From Costertonia aggregata (GTDB lineage Bacteria > Bacteroidota > Bacteroidia > Flavobacteriales > Flavobacteriaceae), in assembly GCF_013402795.1 (NCBI RefSeq), contig NZ_CP058595.1, positions 2,389,848-2,453,847 on the forward strand: a stretch of DNA of 64,000 nt. Reading direction: 5' to 3'. Under the pieces are notes generated by a model that saw only the letters and a program-made list of their open reading frames with translations, ran no database searches and was not told the DNA's origin. Each line of letters starts with the position of its first letter. The first letter of the stretch is position 1. Below, piece by piece: positions 33,375-43,126 of this stretch. Made by a program: the position numbers and the translations under genes.

Positions 33375-34475
33375 ATGATGTCACTTTCAGCCAAAAACAA
33401 ATATTATCTTAAACGCATACTTCCTTTCGGAATCATTTGGCTTGCTATTTCATTACTATTGTTATGGTCAGACTATGCTGTGTTGGCAGACCAATCACAA
33501 GTGGATGAATGGGTGATACCCATTACGCCAGCCATTTTTGTTTTTTCCTCTGTAAGTGTTTTTATAGTGGGCTGCTTAGTCGGTGCGATTGAGGTATTTG
33601 TAGTCAATAAGCTTTTTGCCAATCAAAGCTTTCCAAAAAAAATTATAGGTAAGTTTCTACTGTACACAACAGTACTTTTTATTCTGGTTTTTATACTTTA
33701 CTTGATAGCAGCCAGCATTGTATCTAAAGAATCAGTTTTCAGTAAATCCGTCTGGAATCAATATGTCCAATTCTTTACCAGCATAACGCACGTAAGCACT
33801 TGGGTGCAATTGTTATTTTCACTATTAGTCTCATTAATTTTTGCCGAAGTAAGCGAGAATCTAGGTCAAAACATCTTATATAATTTCTTTACAGGCCGCT
33901 ACCATAAACCCGTAGATGAAAACCGCATCTTTATGTTTGTAGATATGAAGGACAGTACCACTATTGCTGAAAAACTAGGTCATAAAAACTACTTCAAATT
34001 ACTCAAAGACTATTACCGAAGTTTTTCTGATGCTATCATCAAGAATTACGGGGAAGTCTATCAATATGTGGGTGATGAGATTGTTATCACTTGGAATCTG
34101 GATGACGGTTTAATAGATAACCGATGTATTCAATGTTTTTTTGAAATGAAAACTGCTTTAGAAAAACAAACACAGCATTTTGAAAAGAAGTATAACACTA
34201 TTCCAAATTTCAAAGCAGCTTTGCACTTCGGCGAAGTCACCACAGGTGAAATAGGCGCATTAAAAAAAGACATTTTCTTTACGGGCGATGTGCTCAATAC
34301 CACAGCAAGGATTCTAGGATTAACTACGAAATTAAAAGAAGATTTCTTAATTTCTGAACCGCTTTCGCGAAAGCTGGAAACTTCGGAAGATTATAGTTTG
34401 GAAAATTTAGGAACTAAAATCCTGAAAGGTAAAACAAAGTCGATTCAGGTATGTGCAGTTCATTATTCATCATAA
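33375..34475 (+). CDS. Membrane-bound class III nucleotide cyclase
   Basis: A 366-residue protein (ATG 33375 or 33378; frame open to a TTG at 33354). It has about four membrane helices in residues 15-180 and a C-terminal class III adenylate/guanylate cyclase domain. The metal aspartates are in FVDMKDST and YVGDEIVITW, and the transition-state Asn/Arg in GDVLNTTARI. The usual adenine-specifying lysine position reads QYVGDE, so ATP/GTP specificity is uncertain. The gene is transcribed away from the hypothetical/ADH genes. Its nucleotide could signal to the Crp/Fnr protein in the same element. Confidence 0.88.
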   Translation: MMSLSAKNKYYLKRILPFGIIWLAISLLLLWSDYAVLADQSQVDEWVIPITPAIFVFSSVSVFIVGCLVGAIEVFVVNKLFANQSFPKKIIGKFLLYTTVLFILVFILYLIAASIVSKESVFSKSVWNQYVQFFTSITHVSTWVQLLFSLLVSLIFAEVSENLGQNILYNFFTGRYHKPVDENRIFMFVDMKDSTTIAEKLGHKNYFKLLKDYYRSFSDAIIKNYGEVYQYVGDEIVITWNLDDGLIDNRCIQCFFEMKTALEKQTQHFEKKYNTIPNFKAALHFGEVTTGEIGALKKDIFFTGDVLNTTARILGLTTKLKEDFLISEPLSRKLETSEDYSLENLGTKILKGKTKSIQVCAVHYSS

Positions 34476-34578
34476 TAGGGGAAGCCTACACTCTATTATT
34501 AAGATTGAGTGTAGCCTAGATTATGATTGTTTGAAATTAGATTGTTTGTTTGCAACTGAAATAACTAGCTCACTTTAT

Positions 34579-34746
34579 CTATTGTTTGGTTGTTGCTTTT
34601 TTGTTTCCGTACTCTAAGGCAGCACCAATAGCGATACCCAAAATAAACCACACTTCTGTATTTGAAGTTAAATAGCCAACTATACAACCTAATATAATAC
34701 CGAATGCCAATCGTGCTCCTGGTATAATTTTTCTAGTCTTTCTCAT
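34579..34746 (-). CDS. Small hydrophobic glycine-rich membrane protein
   Basis: A 55-residue protein from ATG 34746 (MRKTRKIIPGARLAFGIILG). It has two hydrophobic segments (ARLAFGIILGCIVGYL and VWFILGIAIGAALEYG) with glycine-zipper spacing, and a basic N-terminus. I recognise no family. It lies between the convergently oriented cyclase and the minus-strand regulator. Confidence 0.6.
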   Translation of the reverse strand: MRKTRKIIPGARLAFGIILGCIVGYLTSNTEVWFILGIAIGAALEYGNKKATTKQ

Positions 34747-34824
34747 AATTTTTCGTTTTACGATTAATATGAGACAAATCTACAGTAGGATTAGTCGAAA
34801 AAAGTTCGTGTTTAGAAAACGGAA

Positions 34825-36648
34825 CTAATTCCTTCTATTCATTCTTAGATAAGAATTGGGTGTAGTACCCTCAATCTTTTTGAAAAACGTATTGAAGACT
34901 GTTTTAGAATTGAAACCACTATCGTAAGCTACCGCCATAATGGTTAAACCTTTATTTTCCTCTAATATGACACGCTGTTTAAATTCTTCAACTCGATACG
35001 TATTGATAAACTCAGAGAAGTTTTTTTGAAAACCCAGACTTAAAAGTTGTGAGACATAATTCGTTGGAAGTTCTAGATAAGAAGCTAAATCTTTTAGAGA
35101 TACATCTGGATTTAAGTACAACTTATGTTCTTTCATTATTTTCTTCAATGCATTACCGTGTCTTTCAATTTCATCATCACTCAATAAGATTTGCTTATAT
35201 TTTTTTTGTGATTTGTAGTTATTATTATCTGGTATAGCCTGAACCATTAATTTTTTAAATCTTTCAAGGTTTTTTATTGGCTTTAAAATAGGTTCAGTAT
35301 TCAATAATAAAATTAGAGGTAGATGATTTTCAAAGGCTTGCTCTATACATTCTAAAGCCTGGTTATAATTGCCTAATAAAACATTTACCAGAATTAAAAA
35401 ATTGAAGGCCTTATCCATCTTTTCGGATGTTAAGTAAGATTCTAGCTCACGAATCTTTTCATTACATTTTTCAATGTCACCCATTTTTGCATAGCACATA
35501 GTGATGCCACCTAATTGCGTTAAATCGTTTATGGAGACGCCATTTAAAGCTTTGTAGTAGCTTAAAGCTTCCTGGTTTCTATTTGTAAACAAAAGGCATT
35601 CTCCAATATAGAGTGGTGGAAATGGCAAAATGGGATTTAACGCTAACGCTTTTTGAAAGTATGGCATTGCCGCGTTGTAATCTTCTTGAAGATATAATAA
35701 AAAGCCCTTGTAATGAATATTCATTGCGGAGAAAGGGTCAAGTTCTAAGGCCTTATCGATATAATTATGAGCAGAATTTAATTTACCCTCAACGGTTAAA
35801 TAATTAGAAATAGTAAGATAAATCTCATCAGCAGGTTGAATTTCTAATGCTTTATTTGCGTGTAAATAGGCCTTTTTTAAATTCCAGTTTTGCCAACATT
35901 CTATCCAAGATAAATTTAATTGCGAACGATAAAGGTTTGGATTAAGTTCTAACCCTTTTTTAAGAAAAGGTTGTGCTTTTTGAAAGCCTTCAAAAGCAGG
36001 CATCAGTCCCATAGCTCCCATATAGGTATAGCCGTGATTTATGTCTATATATGCATTCGGAAAGTTTGGTGCTTTTTGGATAATACTTTCAAAAATTGAA
36101 ATTGCTTTAACCGTATTTTCATACCCCATTTTCATTAAATAATATCTTCCTTTTAGATATTCTCTATAAATATGGATTGGCACATCAATGGGCTCAATTA
36201 ATTTGTCTTCAATCTCAATATGACCTATATGTTCACGTAACTTTTCGGCAATAAATAGACTTACTTCGTCTTGAATAGCAAAAACATCTTCTGGGTTTCT
36301 ATCAAAGGTTTCTGACCAAAAATGGAAATCATTAAGAGCATCTATCATCTGAACCGTAATTCTCATTGTGTCTTTCAACACTCTGATACTTCCTTCAATA
36401 AAAACAGATACCCCTAGTTGCTCTCTTATTTCTTGTGAGGTTACTTTTTTGTTTTTAAAGTAAAATGAAGAGGTTCTTGAGGTAACTGATAATTCTTTAA
36501 TTTTTGCCAGCGCATTGATAATTTCCTCTGTAAGCCCATCACAAAAATATTCATTATCAATGCTATTGCTCATATTGACAAAAGGCAATACGGCAATGGA
36601 TTTGTCTGTAGACGATATGTTAGAACTTGTTGGATTCAATTTCTTCAA
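34825..36648 (-). CDS. TolB/FlgO-like–TPR–AraC fusion regulator
   Basis: A 607-residue protein starting at TTG 36648 (a TAG precedes it in frame). Domains: residues ~15-140, a FlgO/TolB-N-like module (SIAVLPFVNMSNSIDNEYFC, DGLTEEIINALAKI) of the kind found in cyclase-linked regulators; ~170-480, tetratricopeptide repeats (YNAAMPYFQKALALNPILPF and similar); ~505-607, AraC helix-turn-helix motifs (LKDLASYLELPTNYVSQLL, IMAVAYDSGFNSKTVFNTFF). It is a large one-component sensor-regulator with a soluble protein-binding body. It is the last cargo gene before the right att site. Confidence 0.87.
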   Translation of the reverse strand: MKKLNPTSSNISSTDKSIAVLPFVNMSNSIDNEYFCDGLTEEIINALAKIKELSVTSRTSSFYFKNKKVTSQEIREQLGVSVFIEGSIRVLKDTMRITVQMIDALNDFHFWSETFDRNPEDVFAIQDEVSLFIAEKLREHIGHIEIEDKLIEPIDVPIHIYREYLKGRYYLMKMGYENTVKAISIFESIIQKAPNFPNAYIDINHGYTYMGAMGLMPAFEGFQKAQPFLKKGLELNPNLYRSQLNLSWIECWQNWNLKKAYLHANKALEIQPADEIYLTISNYLTVEGKLNSAHNYIDKALELDPFSAMNIHYKGFLLYLQEDYNAAMPYFQKALALNPILPFPPLYIGECLLFTNRNQEALSYYKALNGVSINDLTQLGGITMCYAKMGDIEKCNEKIRELESYLTSEKMDKAFNFLILVNVLLGNYNQALECIEQAFENHLPLILLLNTEPILKPIKNLERFKKLMVQAIPDNNNYKSQKKYKQILLSDDEIERHGNALKKIMKEHKLYLNPDVSLKDLASYLELPTNYVSQLLSLGFQKNFSEFINTYRVEEFKQRVILEENKGLTIMAVAYDSGFNSKTVFNTFFKKIEGTTPNSYLRMNRRN

Positions 36649-36846
36649 ACACTGCTATAAATTTAATAAAGTGCTGAAATTGAACATCTTTTTCTTAGCA
36701 AGATTTTTATTACAAGCCTTTCGAATCAAGTATGATTGAAGAATAACATTAGTCTCAAAGAATTTTTAGAAAATTTTTACCAGCAATTTCATTTCAAATC
36801 CAACTAATCCCAAACAAAATTTATTAAAGCTTTGAAAAAGGCTCAA

Positions 36847-36865
36847 TTCTGTACCTATTCTGTAC
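36847..36865. promoter_or_regulatory. TTCTGTAC octamer pair, right element end
   Basis: TTCTGTAC occurs at 36847-36854 and 36858-36865 (11-bp start-to-start), 49 bp inside the right att repeat. The matching pair at 19156-19174 has the same offset from its att copy. These are likely integrase arm-binding sites. Confidence 0.6.
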
Positions 36866-36880
36866 CCATTGGAAAAAAGA

Positions 36881-36906
36881 AAGGCTCCACATTTCTGTGA
36901 AGCCTT
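36881..36906 (-). terminator. tRNA-Met terminator
   Basis: AAGGCT-(C)-CACA pairs with TGTG-(A)-AGCCTT around TTTC; on the minus strand a T-run (TTTCTTTTTT) follows. It lies 12 bp after the tRNA 3' end and is a typical intrinsic terminator carried by the inserted element. Confidence 0.75.
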
Positions 36907-36913
36907 GTCTTTG

Positions 36914-36990
<77 letters not shown>

Positions 36991-37101
36991 ATGTGGACAA
37001 CAAAGATACAATGGTTTTTTGTTTAAATCCAAATTCATGGGGGTTTATTTTCCTTTCGTGCTGTTGTGTAAATTGTATACCTTCGAGTTTTGGACTTTAT
37101 T

Positions 37102-38448
37102 ATGAATGTACTTAACGATTTTATAAAAAAGGCATTGCCATTTACCGAGTGGCCCATGTTTATTTTACTTATAGGAGGTGGATTATTTTTGGTCTTTTAT
37201 TCCAAGTTCCTGCCGTATCGCTTTTTTGGTCATGCCATTGCCATTACCGCCGGAAAATACAATGATAAAACCGCAAAGGGCGATGTTAGCTCTTTTCAAG
37301 CGCTTTCCGCAGCTGTAGCCGCTACCGTGGGGCTTGGTAACATATCCGGTGTTGCTATCGCTATTCATGATGGTGGTCCTGGAGTGGTTTTTTGGATTTG
37401 GATGACCGCACTTATCGGTATGTGTATCAAATTTTATTCCTGTAGTCTCTCTATCATGTACCGCGGAACGGATTCCGATGGAAAATTACAAGGCGGCCCT
37501 ATGTTCTACATCACTAAAGGGCTTGGCGAAAAAGCTCGGCCGCTCGCCATATTTTTCGCCATATGTGGCCTGTTCGGTTTTTTGGGCGTGTTCACGGCCA
37601 ATCAATTTACAGAAACCTTTATGAGCGTTGTTGAACCTTCCGATACATTATTTGAAATGAGCGATGTTAACTGGAAATGGACAATCGGTCTGATATTGGC
37701 CCTAATTACCTCATTTGTGATTTTTGGTGGTTTGACCAAAATAGCCAAGGTAGCATCGGCAATCGTACCATTTATGGTAGCGGTATATTTGGTGGCCGTA
37801 ATAGTGGTAATGGTCTTGAATTCATCACAAATTCTACCCTCGTTGAAAATGATAATCACCGAGGCATGGAATTTTAAGACCGTGGTAACAGGTGGTTTTT
37901 GGGGCTTGGTGATTATCGGCATCCGTAGGGCCATGTTCTCGAATGAAGCAGGTCTGGGCAGTGCCCCTATGTACCATGGACAATCCAAAACCGATAATCC
38001 CATTAAAGAAGGCTTGGTGGCCATGTTGGGGCCTTTTATCGATACTATTTTAGTGTGTACTTTCACTGCGATAGTCATTATTTTAAGCGGAGCATATCTA
38101 GAGGATTCCAGCGGTATCGTTATGACCCTATCGGCATTCGAAACCACATTATTTGGATATGGGGACGATTTGTTAATGGTTATCGTGACCGCATTTGCCC
38201 TATCAACCCTGTTCACATACTCCTATTACGGTGTAAAGTGTCTTTCTTTTTTGACCAATGCTAAAATCGGGAAGTTTTACAACTGGTACTTTGTTATCAT
38301 GATTATCTTTGCCGCAGTGGCCTCTTTGGATTTGGTAAAGAATTTAATCGATCTATCATATGCCTTGATGGTGATTCCCAATATGATTGCCGTATTGTTA
38401 TTGGCACCTAGGGTAAATACAGCGGCAAAAGAATACTTTAAAAACTAA
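37102..38448 (+). CDS. Alanine/glycine:cation symporter (AGCS family)
   Basis: A 448-residue sodium- or proton-coupled amino-acid symporter from ATG 37102. The AGCS signature is visible: VAATVGLGNISGVAIAIHDGGPG, QGGPMFYITKGLG and the FSNEAGLGSAPM loop near residue 280. About ten membrane helices are present. It is followed three bases later by era, so the two may be co-transcribed. Confidence 0.93.
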   Translation: MNVLNDFIKKALPFTEWPMFILLIGGGLFLVFYSKFLPYRFFGHAIAITAGKYNDKTAKGDVSSFQALSAAVAATVGLGNISGVAIAIHDGGPGVVFWIWMTALIGMCIKFYSCSLSIMYRGTDSDGKLQGGPMFYITKGLGEKARPLAIFFAICGLFGFLGVFTANQFTETFMSVVEPSDTLFEMSDVNWKWTIGLILALITSFVIFGGLTKIAKVASAIVPFMVAVYLVAVIVVMVLNSSQILPSLKMIITEAWNFKTVVTGGFWGLVIIGIRRAMFSNEAGLGSAPMYHGQSKTDNPIKEGLVAMLGPFIDTILVCTFTAIVIILSGAYLEDSSGIVMTLSAFETTLFGYGDDLLMVIVTAFALSTLFTYSYYGVKCLSFLTNAKIGKFYNWYFVIMIIFAAVASLDLVKNLIDLSYALMVIPNMIAVLLLAPRVNTAAKEYFKN

Positions 38449-38451
38449 AAG

Positions 38452-39336
38452 ATGCAAGAGCATAAAGCGGGATTTGTAAATATCATAGGAAACCCCAATG
38501 TGGGTAAATCTACTTTGATGAACGCTTTTGTGGGCGAAAAACTGTCCATTATTACCTCTAAGGCACAAACTACCAGGCACAGGATTTTGGGTATTGTGAA
38601 CGGGGATGATTTTCAAGTAATCCTTTCCGACACGCCAGGCATAATAAAGCCCGCCTACGAGATGCAGTCGGCTATGATGGATTTTGTGAAATCAGCTTTT
38701 GAAGATGCCGATATTTTGCTGTATATGGTCGAGATCGGGGAAAAAGCATTGAAAGACGAACGTTTTTTTGAGAAAATCAAAAACTCTAAAATACCTGTGC
38801 TTTTACTGCTCAATAAAATCGATACCTCTGAACAAGAAGTTTTGGAAGAGCAAGTACAATATTGGCAAGAGCAATTACCAACTGCCGAGATTCATGCGAT
38901 ATCGGCCCTACAAAACTTTAACATCAAAGGTGTTTTTGAACGCATCATTGAGTTACTGCCGCAATCCCCGGCATATTATCCCAAAGACCAATTAACGGAT
39001 AAGCCCGAACGCTTTTTTGTAAACGAGACCATACGTGAAAAAATCCTTCAATTTTACAAAAAGGAAATCCCATATGCTGTAGAGATTGATACCGAAGAGT
39101 TTTTTGAGGATGACACCATTATTAGAATGCGATCGGTAATCATGGTTGAACGTGATTCCCAAAAAGGAATTATTATAGGTCATAAGGGCAGCGCATTAAA
39201 AAGAGTAGGTGTAGAGGCCCGTAAAGATCTGGAGAAATTCTTTGACAAACAGGTACATTTAGAACTCTACGTAAAAGTGAACAAGAACTGGCGCAGTAAT
39301 TCCAGGCAATTGAAACGTTTTGGATATAATAATTGA
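38452..39336 (+). CDS. era: GTPase Era, 16S rRNA maturation factor
   Basis: A 294-residue ribosome-assembly GTPase. G1 is GNPNVGKST (residue ~12-20), G3 DTPG, G4 NKID and a C-terminal KH domain (VIMVERDSQKGIIIGHKGSALKRVGVEA). Length is normal for Era. It is followed by der with an ~80-bp gap that contains a promoter. Confidence 0.97.
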   Translation: MQEHKAGFVNIIGNPNVGKSTLMNAFVGEKLSIITSKAQTTRHRILGIVNGDDFQVILSDTPGIIKPAYEMQSAMMDFVKSAFEDADILLYMVEIGEKALKDERFFEKIKNSKIPVLLLLNKIDTSEQEVLEEQVQYWQEQLPTAEIHAISALQNFNIKGVFERIIELLPQSPAYYPKDQLTDKPERFFVNETIREKILQFYKKEIPYAVEIDTEEFFEDDTIIRMRSVIMVERDSQKGIIIGHKGSALKRVGVEARKDLEKFFDKQVHLELYVKVNKNWRSNSRQLKRFGYNN

Positions 39337-39367
39337 TGCTTACCAATGTAACATCACCATAAAGAGC

Positions 39368-39396
39368 TTGATTACAATAAAATAGTATTATTTTTG
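39368..39396 (+). promoter_or_regulatory. Bacteroidota-type promoter for der
   Basis: TTG at 39368-39370 is followed after 18 bp by TATTTTTG at 39389-39396 (TAnnTTTG), 20 bp upstream of the der start codon. It fits the Bacteroidota housekeeping promoter. Confidence 0.55.
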
Positions 39397-39416
39397 CACC
39401 TCAAAAATCAGGAAGT

Positions 39417-40721
39417 ATGAGTGCTATTGTGGCCATAGTGGGGAGACCAAACGTAGGAAAATCTACATTTTTTAATAGATTGATTCAGCGTCGTGAAGCT
39501 ATCGTAGATGCTGTTAGTGGCGTTACCCGTGACCGCCACTACGGTAAAAGTGATTGGAACGGTGTCGAATTTTCCTTGATAGATACAGGTGGTTATGTTT
39601 TGGGGAGTGACGATGTTTTTGAAAAAGAGATTGATAAGCAAGTTGAACTTGCCATTGATGAGGCCGATGCCATTATTTTCATGGTCGATGTCGAAACCGG
39701 TGTTACAGGTATGGACGAAGACGTCGCCAAACTACTACGTCGTGTAAACAAACCTGTATTTTTGGCCATAAACAAAGTGGATAATGCAAAACGTGCACAG
39801 GATGCCGTGGAGTTTTACGCACTGGGGTTGGGAGATTATTTCACGATATCAAGTGTAAATGGTAGTGGTACCGGCGATTTATTGGACGAATTGGTAAAAG
39901 TTCTTCCTGAAAAAGAAGAGGACAAAAGCGACCTACCAAGATTTGCGGTCGTTGGTAGGCCCAATGCCGGAAAGTCATCCTTCATAAATGCATTGATTGG
40001 TGAAGATAGGTATATCGTTACCGATATAGCGGGGACTACACGTGATAGTATCGATACAAGATATAACCGGTTTGGCTTCGAGTTCAATTTGGTAGATACC
40101 GCCGGCATCCGAAGAAAGGCCAAAGTACGGGAAGACCTGGAATTCTATTCCGTTATGCGCTCTGTCAGGGCTATAGAACACAGTGATGTTTGTTTGTTGG
40201 TGTTGGATGCTACAAGGGGTTTTGATGGTCAGGTCTCCAATATTTTTTGGTTGGCGCAACGCAACAACAAGGGTATTGTTATTTTGGTAAATAAGTGGGA
40301 CTTGGTCGAGGATAAAGAAACCAATACCATGAAACAGTTTACCCAAAAAATAAAGGAAGCCATAGAGCCTTTCGTTGATGTACCTATCTTGTTTATTTCG
40401 GTATTGACGAAACAACGCATCTATAAAGCCATAGAAACCGCGGTAGAGGTATATAAAAACCGTTCAAAGCGTGTGCCCACGAGTAAACTGAACGATGTAA
40501 TGTTGCCCATCATAGAACATACACCGCCACCTGCCTACAAGGATAAATATGTAAAGATCAAATTTTGTACGCAACTGCCTACTCCCTATCCGCAATTTGC
40601 TTTTTTCTGTAACCTTCCGCAATACGTTCGTGAACCGTATAAGCGTTTTTTGGAAAATAAACTGCGGGAAAACTTCGATTTCAATGGGGTGCCAGTGTCA
40701 ATTTTTATGAGGAAAAAGTAG
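39417..40721 (+). CDS. der: Ribosome-assembly GTPase Der (EngA)
   Basis: A 434-residue double-GTPase. The first G domain has GRPNVGKST (residue ~8) and DTGG (~57); the second has GRPNAGKSS (~181) and DTAG (~229), followed by a C-terminal KH-like domain ([19 protein letters not shown]). Length and order are normal. It promotes 50S subunit assembly. Confidence 0.97.
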   Translation: MSAIVAIVGRPNVGKSTFFNRLIQRREAIVDAVSGVTRDRHYGKSDWNGVEFSLIDTGGYVLGSDDVFEKEIDKQVELAIDEADAIIFMVDVETGVTGMDEDVAKLLRRVNKPVFLAINKVDNAKRAQDAVEFYALGLGDYFTISSVNGSGTGDLLDELVKVLPEKEEDKSDLPRFAVVGRPNAGKSSFINALIGEDRYIVTDIAGTTRDSIDTRYNRFGFEFNLVDTAGIRRKAKVREDLEFYSVMRSVRAIEHSDVCLLVLDATRGFDGQVSNIFWLAQRNNKGIVILVNKWDLVEDKETNTMKQFTQKIKEAIEPFVDVPILFISVLTKQRIYKAIETAVEVYKNRSKRVPTSKLNDVMLPIIEHTPPPAYKDKYVKIKFCTQLPTPYPQFAFFCNLPQYVREPYKRFLENKLRENFDFNGVPVSIFMRKK

Positions 40722-40765
40722 TGTAAGTTATTTTTTCACTATATTTTAAAGTATAAAATTATGGA

Positions 40766-43108
40766 GTGAAAAAGATTTTCTTATTTTCCTTTGTTCAAAT
40801 AATAACTTCTGGTTTTTATCTAGCACATGGCCAAGAAAAGTCATTGGACTTACTTGAAAATGTACATCTCCACTTAAACAAAACAGTTTTTTCCCAAGGA
40901 GAGAGATTGTGGTTTGCTGCTTACGTTCAGGATCAAAAAGCAAAATTGCCATCAAGTAAAACCACTAATTTACATGTTGGGTTATTTGATTTAAAGGGGG
41001 AAGTAGTAAAACGCAAAATATACCATGTCGAAAGTGGGATATCGCATGGTGACTTTGCCATAGATTCTACTTTTACAAATAGTGATTATATGCTTATTGC
41101 TTGGACTAATTACAGTCAAAACTATAAAGAACTGCAGCCTTATCGTCAGAAAATAAAAATACTTAATCAAGTCGATAAGGACAAAACTTCCGAAAAGTCA
41201 AAAGGCTATAAGTTAAATGTTTACCCAGAAGGAGGGCGGTTGATCAAAAATGCTTTTAACCTGGTTGCGATACAGCTTCAGGATGGTTTAGGAAACGGCA
41301 TCTTTCAAGACAGTCTTTGTTTAGTTACAGATAAAGGGAAAATCGTACAAAATAAAATCACTACTAGCAAACAGGGTTATGGTAGAATTGGGTTTGTGGT
41401 GGAGGATGGTAAGGAATATTATCTCAGGTTTGGTAATGAAAACAATCAACTACTGACACAAAAACTTCCACAAGCAGTATCGGACAGATTAGGAATTCAA
41501 TTGTACAATACACTAGATGAGAATATTTTGATAAACTTCATTGGCTCCAAAAAATTCTTTAAAGACAGTGAACATAAAGTCTATACTTTGGTCATTTTTC
41601 AAAATGAAAACCTATTTACTGGGAAATATGTAGTGAACGGAGAAGTACAAAGTTTACGTATAGACAGAAATATGATGCCATACGGAATCAATACGATTGT
41701 TTTACTAGATGATAAACTTATGCCAGTGACGCATCGAATGTTTTTTAATTATCGACAAGATGATGCTCGTGATATGCCCTTGGAAATAGGACATGCCATA
41801 GATGGTGATTCATTGATATTGAATATCAATACCAAATCAAAAACAATCAAGAGTGCTTCATTGAGTCTTTCAATCCTGCCAACGGAATCTAAGGCATATA
41901 ATCCCAATAACTCGCTTACAAGCTCATTTCTACTATCTCCATACTTCAAAAAGGAAATGAATGGTTTGAAATATTATATGTACGATGATAACAAACAACT
42001 ACGATATGAATTGGATACCAGGCTTATATTTGAGGGTTGGGGCAGATATCATTGGGATTCCACAAAACAAAGAGGGATTCAGGTTCAATTTATGATGGAG
42101 AACGGGTTTCAAGTAACCGGAAAAATAATCGATGCGGATCTCACCAAAGAAAAACAGATATACGTAACTACGGGAGACAATAAAGCTTTTGCATATGGTG
42201 ATTTGAAAAACGATAAAACATTTAACTTAAATATGCCACTATATGCAAACGATTCAATAGGTATTACTCTCTTGGGTAATAAAGGAAAATTGAGGAAAGC
42301 AAAAATAGAGACTAATTTTACATATGTAATCCCAAAAATCATATTTGACCCCTTGCAGTATTCATGTTCAAACCAGGACATCGAACCTGTACCTGAGGAA
42401 GATATTGATATGACCCAGAACAATATATTTGGAAAAGGCATTATTGCCTTGGATGAGGTAAGTGTAAGTGAAAAATCCTTGAAAGATGATAAGATTCTAG
42501 TTTCCCCATATTCAGAATTAAAAATGATTGATGATGAAGATATTCAAAAGACACCATCTTTATTAGCTTATCTGACCAAACAGGGTATTAAACCTGTATA
42601 TGTTGATGGTGTAATGTATTTTCAATCAAATAGAATGATAAACCCAATAAAGCCGCCTCATTACGAGTATTATTCGGTTTCCGTAGATGGTAGGCCTACC
42701 GATCCAGGTGAGGTTGTATCTATGCCCTTATCTAGTATAAGAGCAATAGTCGTAACAAAAGCTTCTATGGGGTTTTCTTCAGGAACTAATTTTTTTATTG
42801 GGATTCAATTAAGAGAAGGTTTTTACGTAGCTCCCGAGAAAAGAGATAAGTTCGTTAAGTTTTTAATTAAAAAAGGATTTTCAAGACCTCAAGAATATTT
42901 TGATCCTGGTTATGATCTGGATACTAAGCTATTCTCATATTTTGGAGCCATTGATTGGCGACCTAGGGTAATTTTATCAAATGAAAAACCAACAAGCATA
43001 AGTATACCATTACACAAAAAAGACAAGGTAGTATTATATGTTGAAGGAATGGGAATTGATGGTTCTCTAATATCAACATCAAAAGTAATTGAACTACCAA
43101 CTGAGTAG
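40766..43108 (+). CDS. Large secreted MG2-like protein with vestigial TonB-plug-like end
   Basis: A 780-residue protein starting at GTG 40766 with a signal peptide (MKKIFLFSFVQIITSGFYLAHG); an ATG at 40761 is out of frame. The N-terminal part resembles macroglobulin-2-type domains common in Bacteroidota surface proteins (HLHLNKTVFSQGERLWFAAY). Near residue 560-680 it has a plug-like segment (IIALDEVSVSEKSL, PVYVDGVMYFQSN, SSIRAIVVTKAS) reminiscent of TonB-dependent receptor plugs, but no barrel follows. It may be a secreted adhesin or receptor-associated protein. It converges on the TPM gene with 18 bp between them. Confidence 0.65.
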   Translation: MKKIFLFSFVQIITSGFYLAHGQEKSLDLLENVHLHLNKTVFSQGERLWFAAYVQDQKAKLPSSKTTNLHVGLFDLKGEVVKRKIYHVESGISHGDFAIDSTFTNSDYMLIAWTNYSQNYKELQPYRQKIKILNQVDKDKTSEKSKGYKLNVYPEGGRLIKNAFNLVAIQLQDGLGNGIFQDSLCLVTDKGKIVQNKITTSKQGYGRIGFVVEDGKEYYLRFGNENNQLLTQKLPQAVSDRLGIQLYNTLDENILINFIGSKKFFKDSEHKVYTLVIFQNENLFTGKYVVNGEVQSLRIDRNMMPYGINTIVLLDDKLMPVTHRMFFNYRQDDARDMPLEIGHAIDGDSLILNINTKSKTIKSASLSLSILPTESKAYNPNNSLTSSFLLSPYFKKEMNGLKYYMYDDNKQLRYELDTRLIFEGWGRYHWDSTKQRGIQVQFMMENGFQVTGKIIDADLTKEKQIYVTTGDNKAFAYGDLKNDKTFNLNMPLYANDSIGITLLGNKGKLRKAKIETNFTYVIPKIIFDPLQYSCSNQDIEPVPEEDIDMTQNNIFGKGIIALDEVSVSEKSLKDDKILVSPYSELKMIDDEDIQKTPSLLAYLTKQGIKPVYVDGVMYFQSNRMINPIKPPHYEYYSVSVDGRPTDPGEVVSMPLSSIRAIVVTKASMGFSSGTNFFIGIQLREGFYVAPEKRDKFVKFLIKKGFSRPQEYFDPGYDLDTKLFSYFGAIDWRPRVILSNEKPTSISIPLHKKDKVVLYVEGMGIDGSLISTSKVIELPTE

Positions 43109-43126
43109 TAATATTACTGCAAGATT

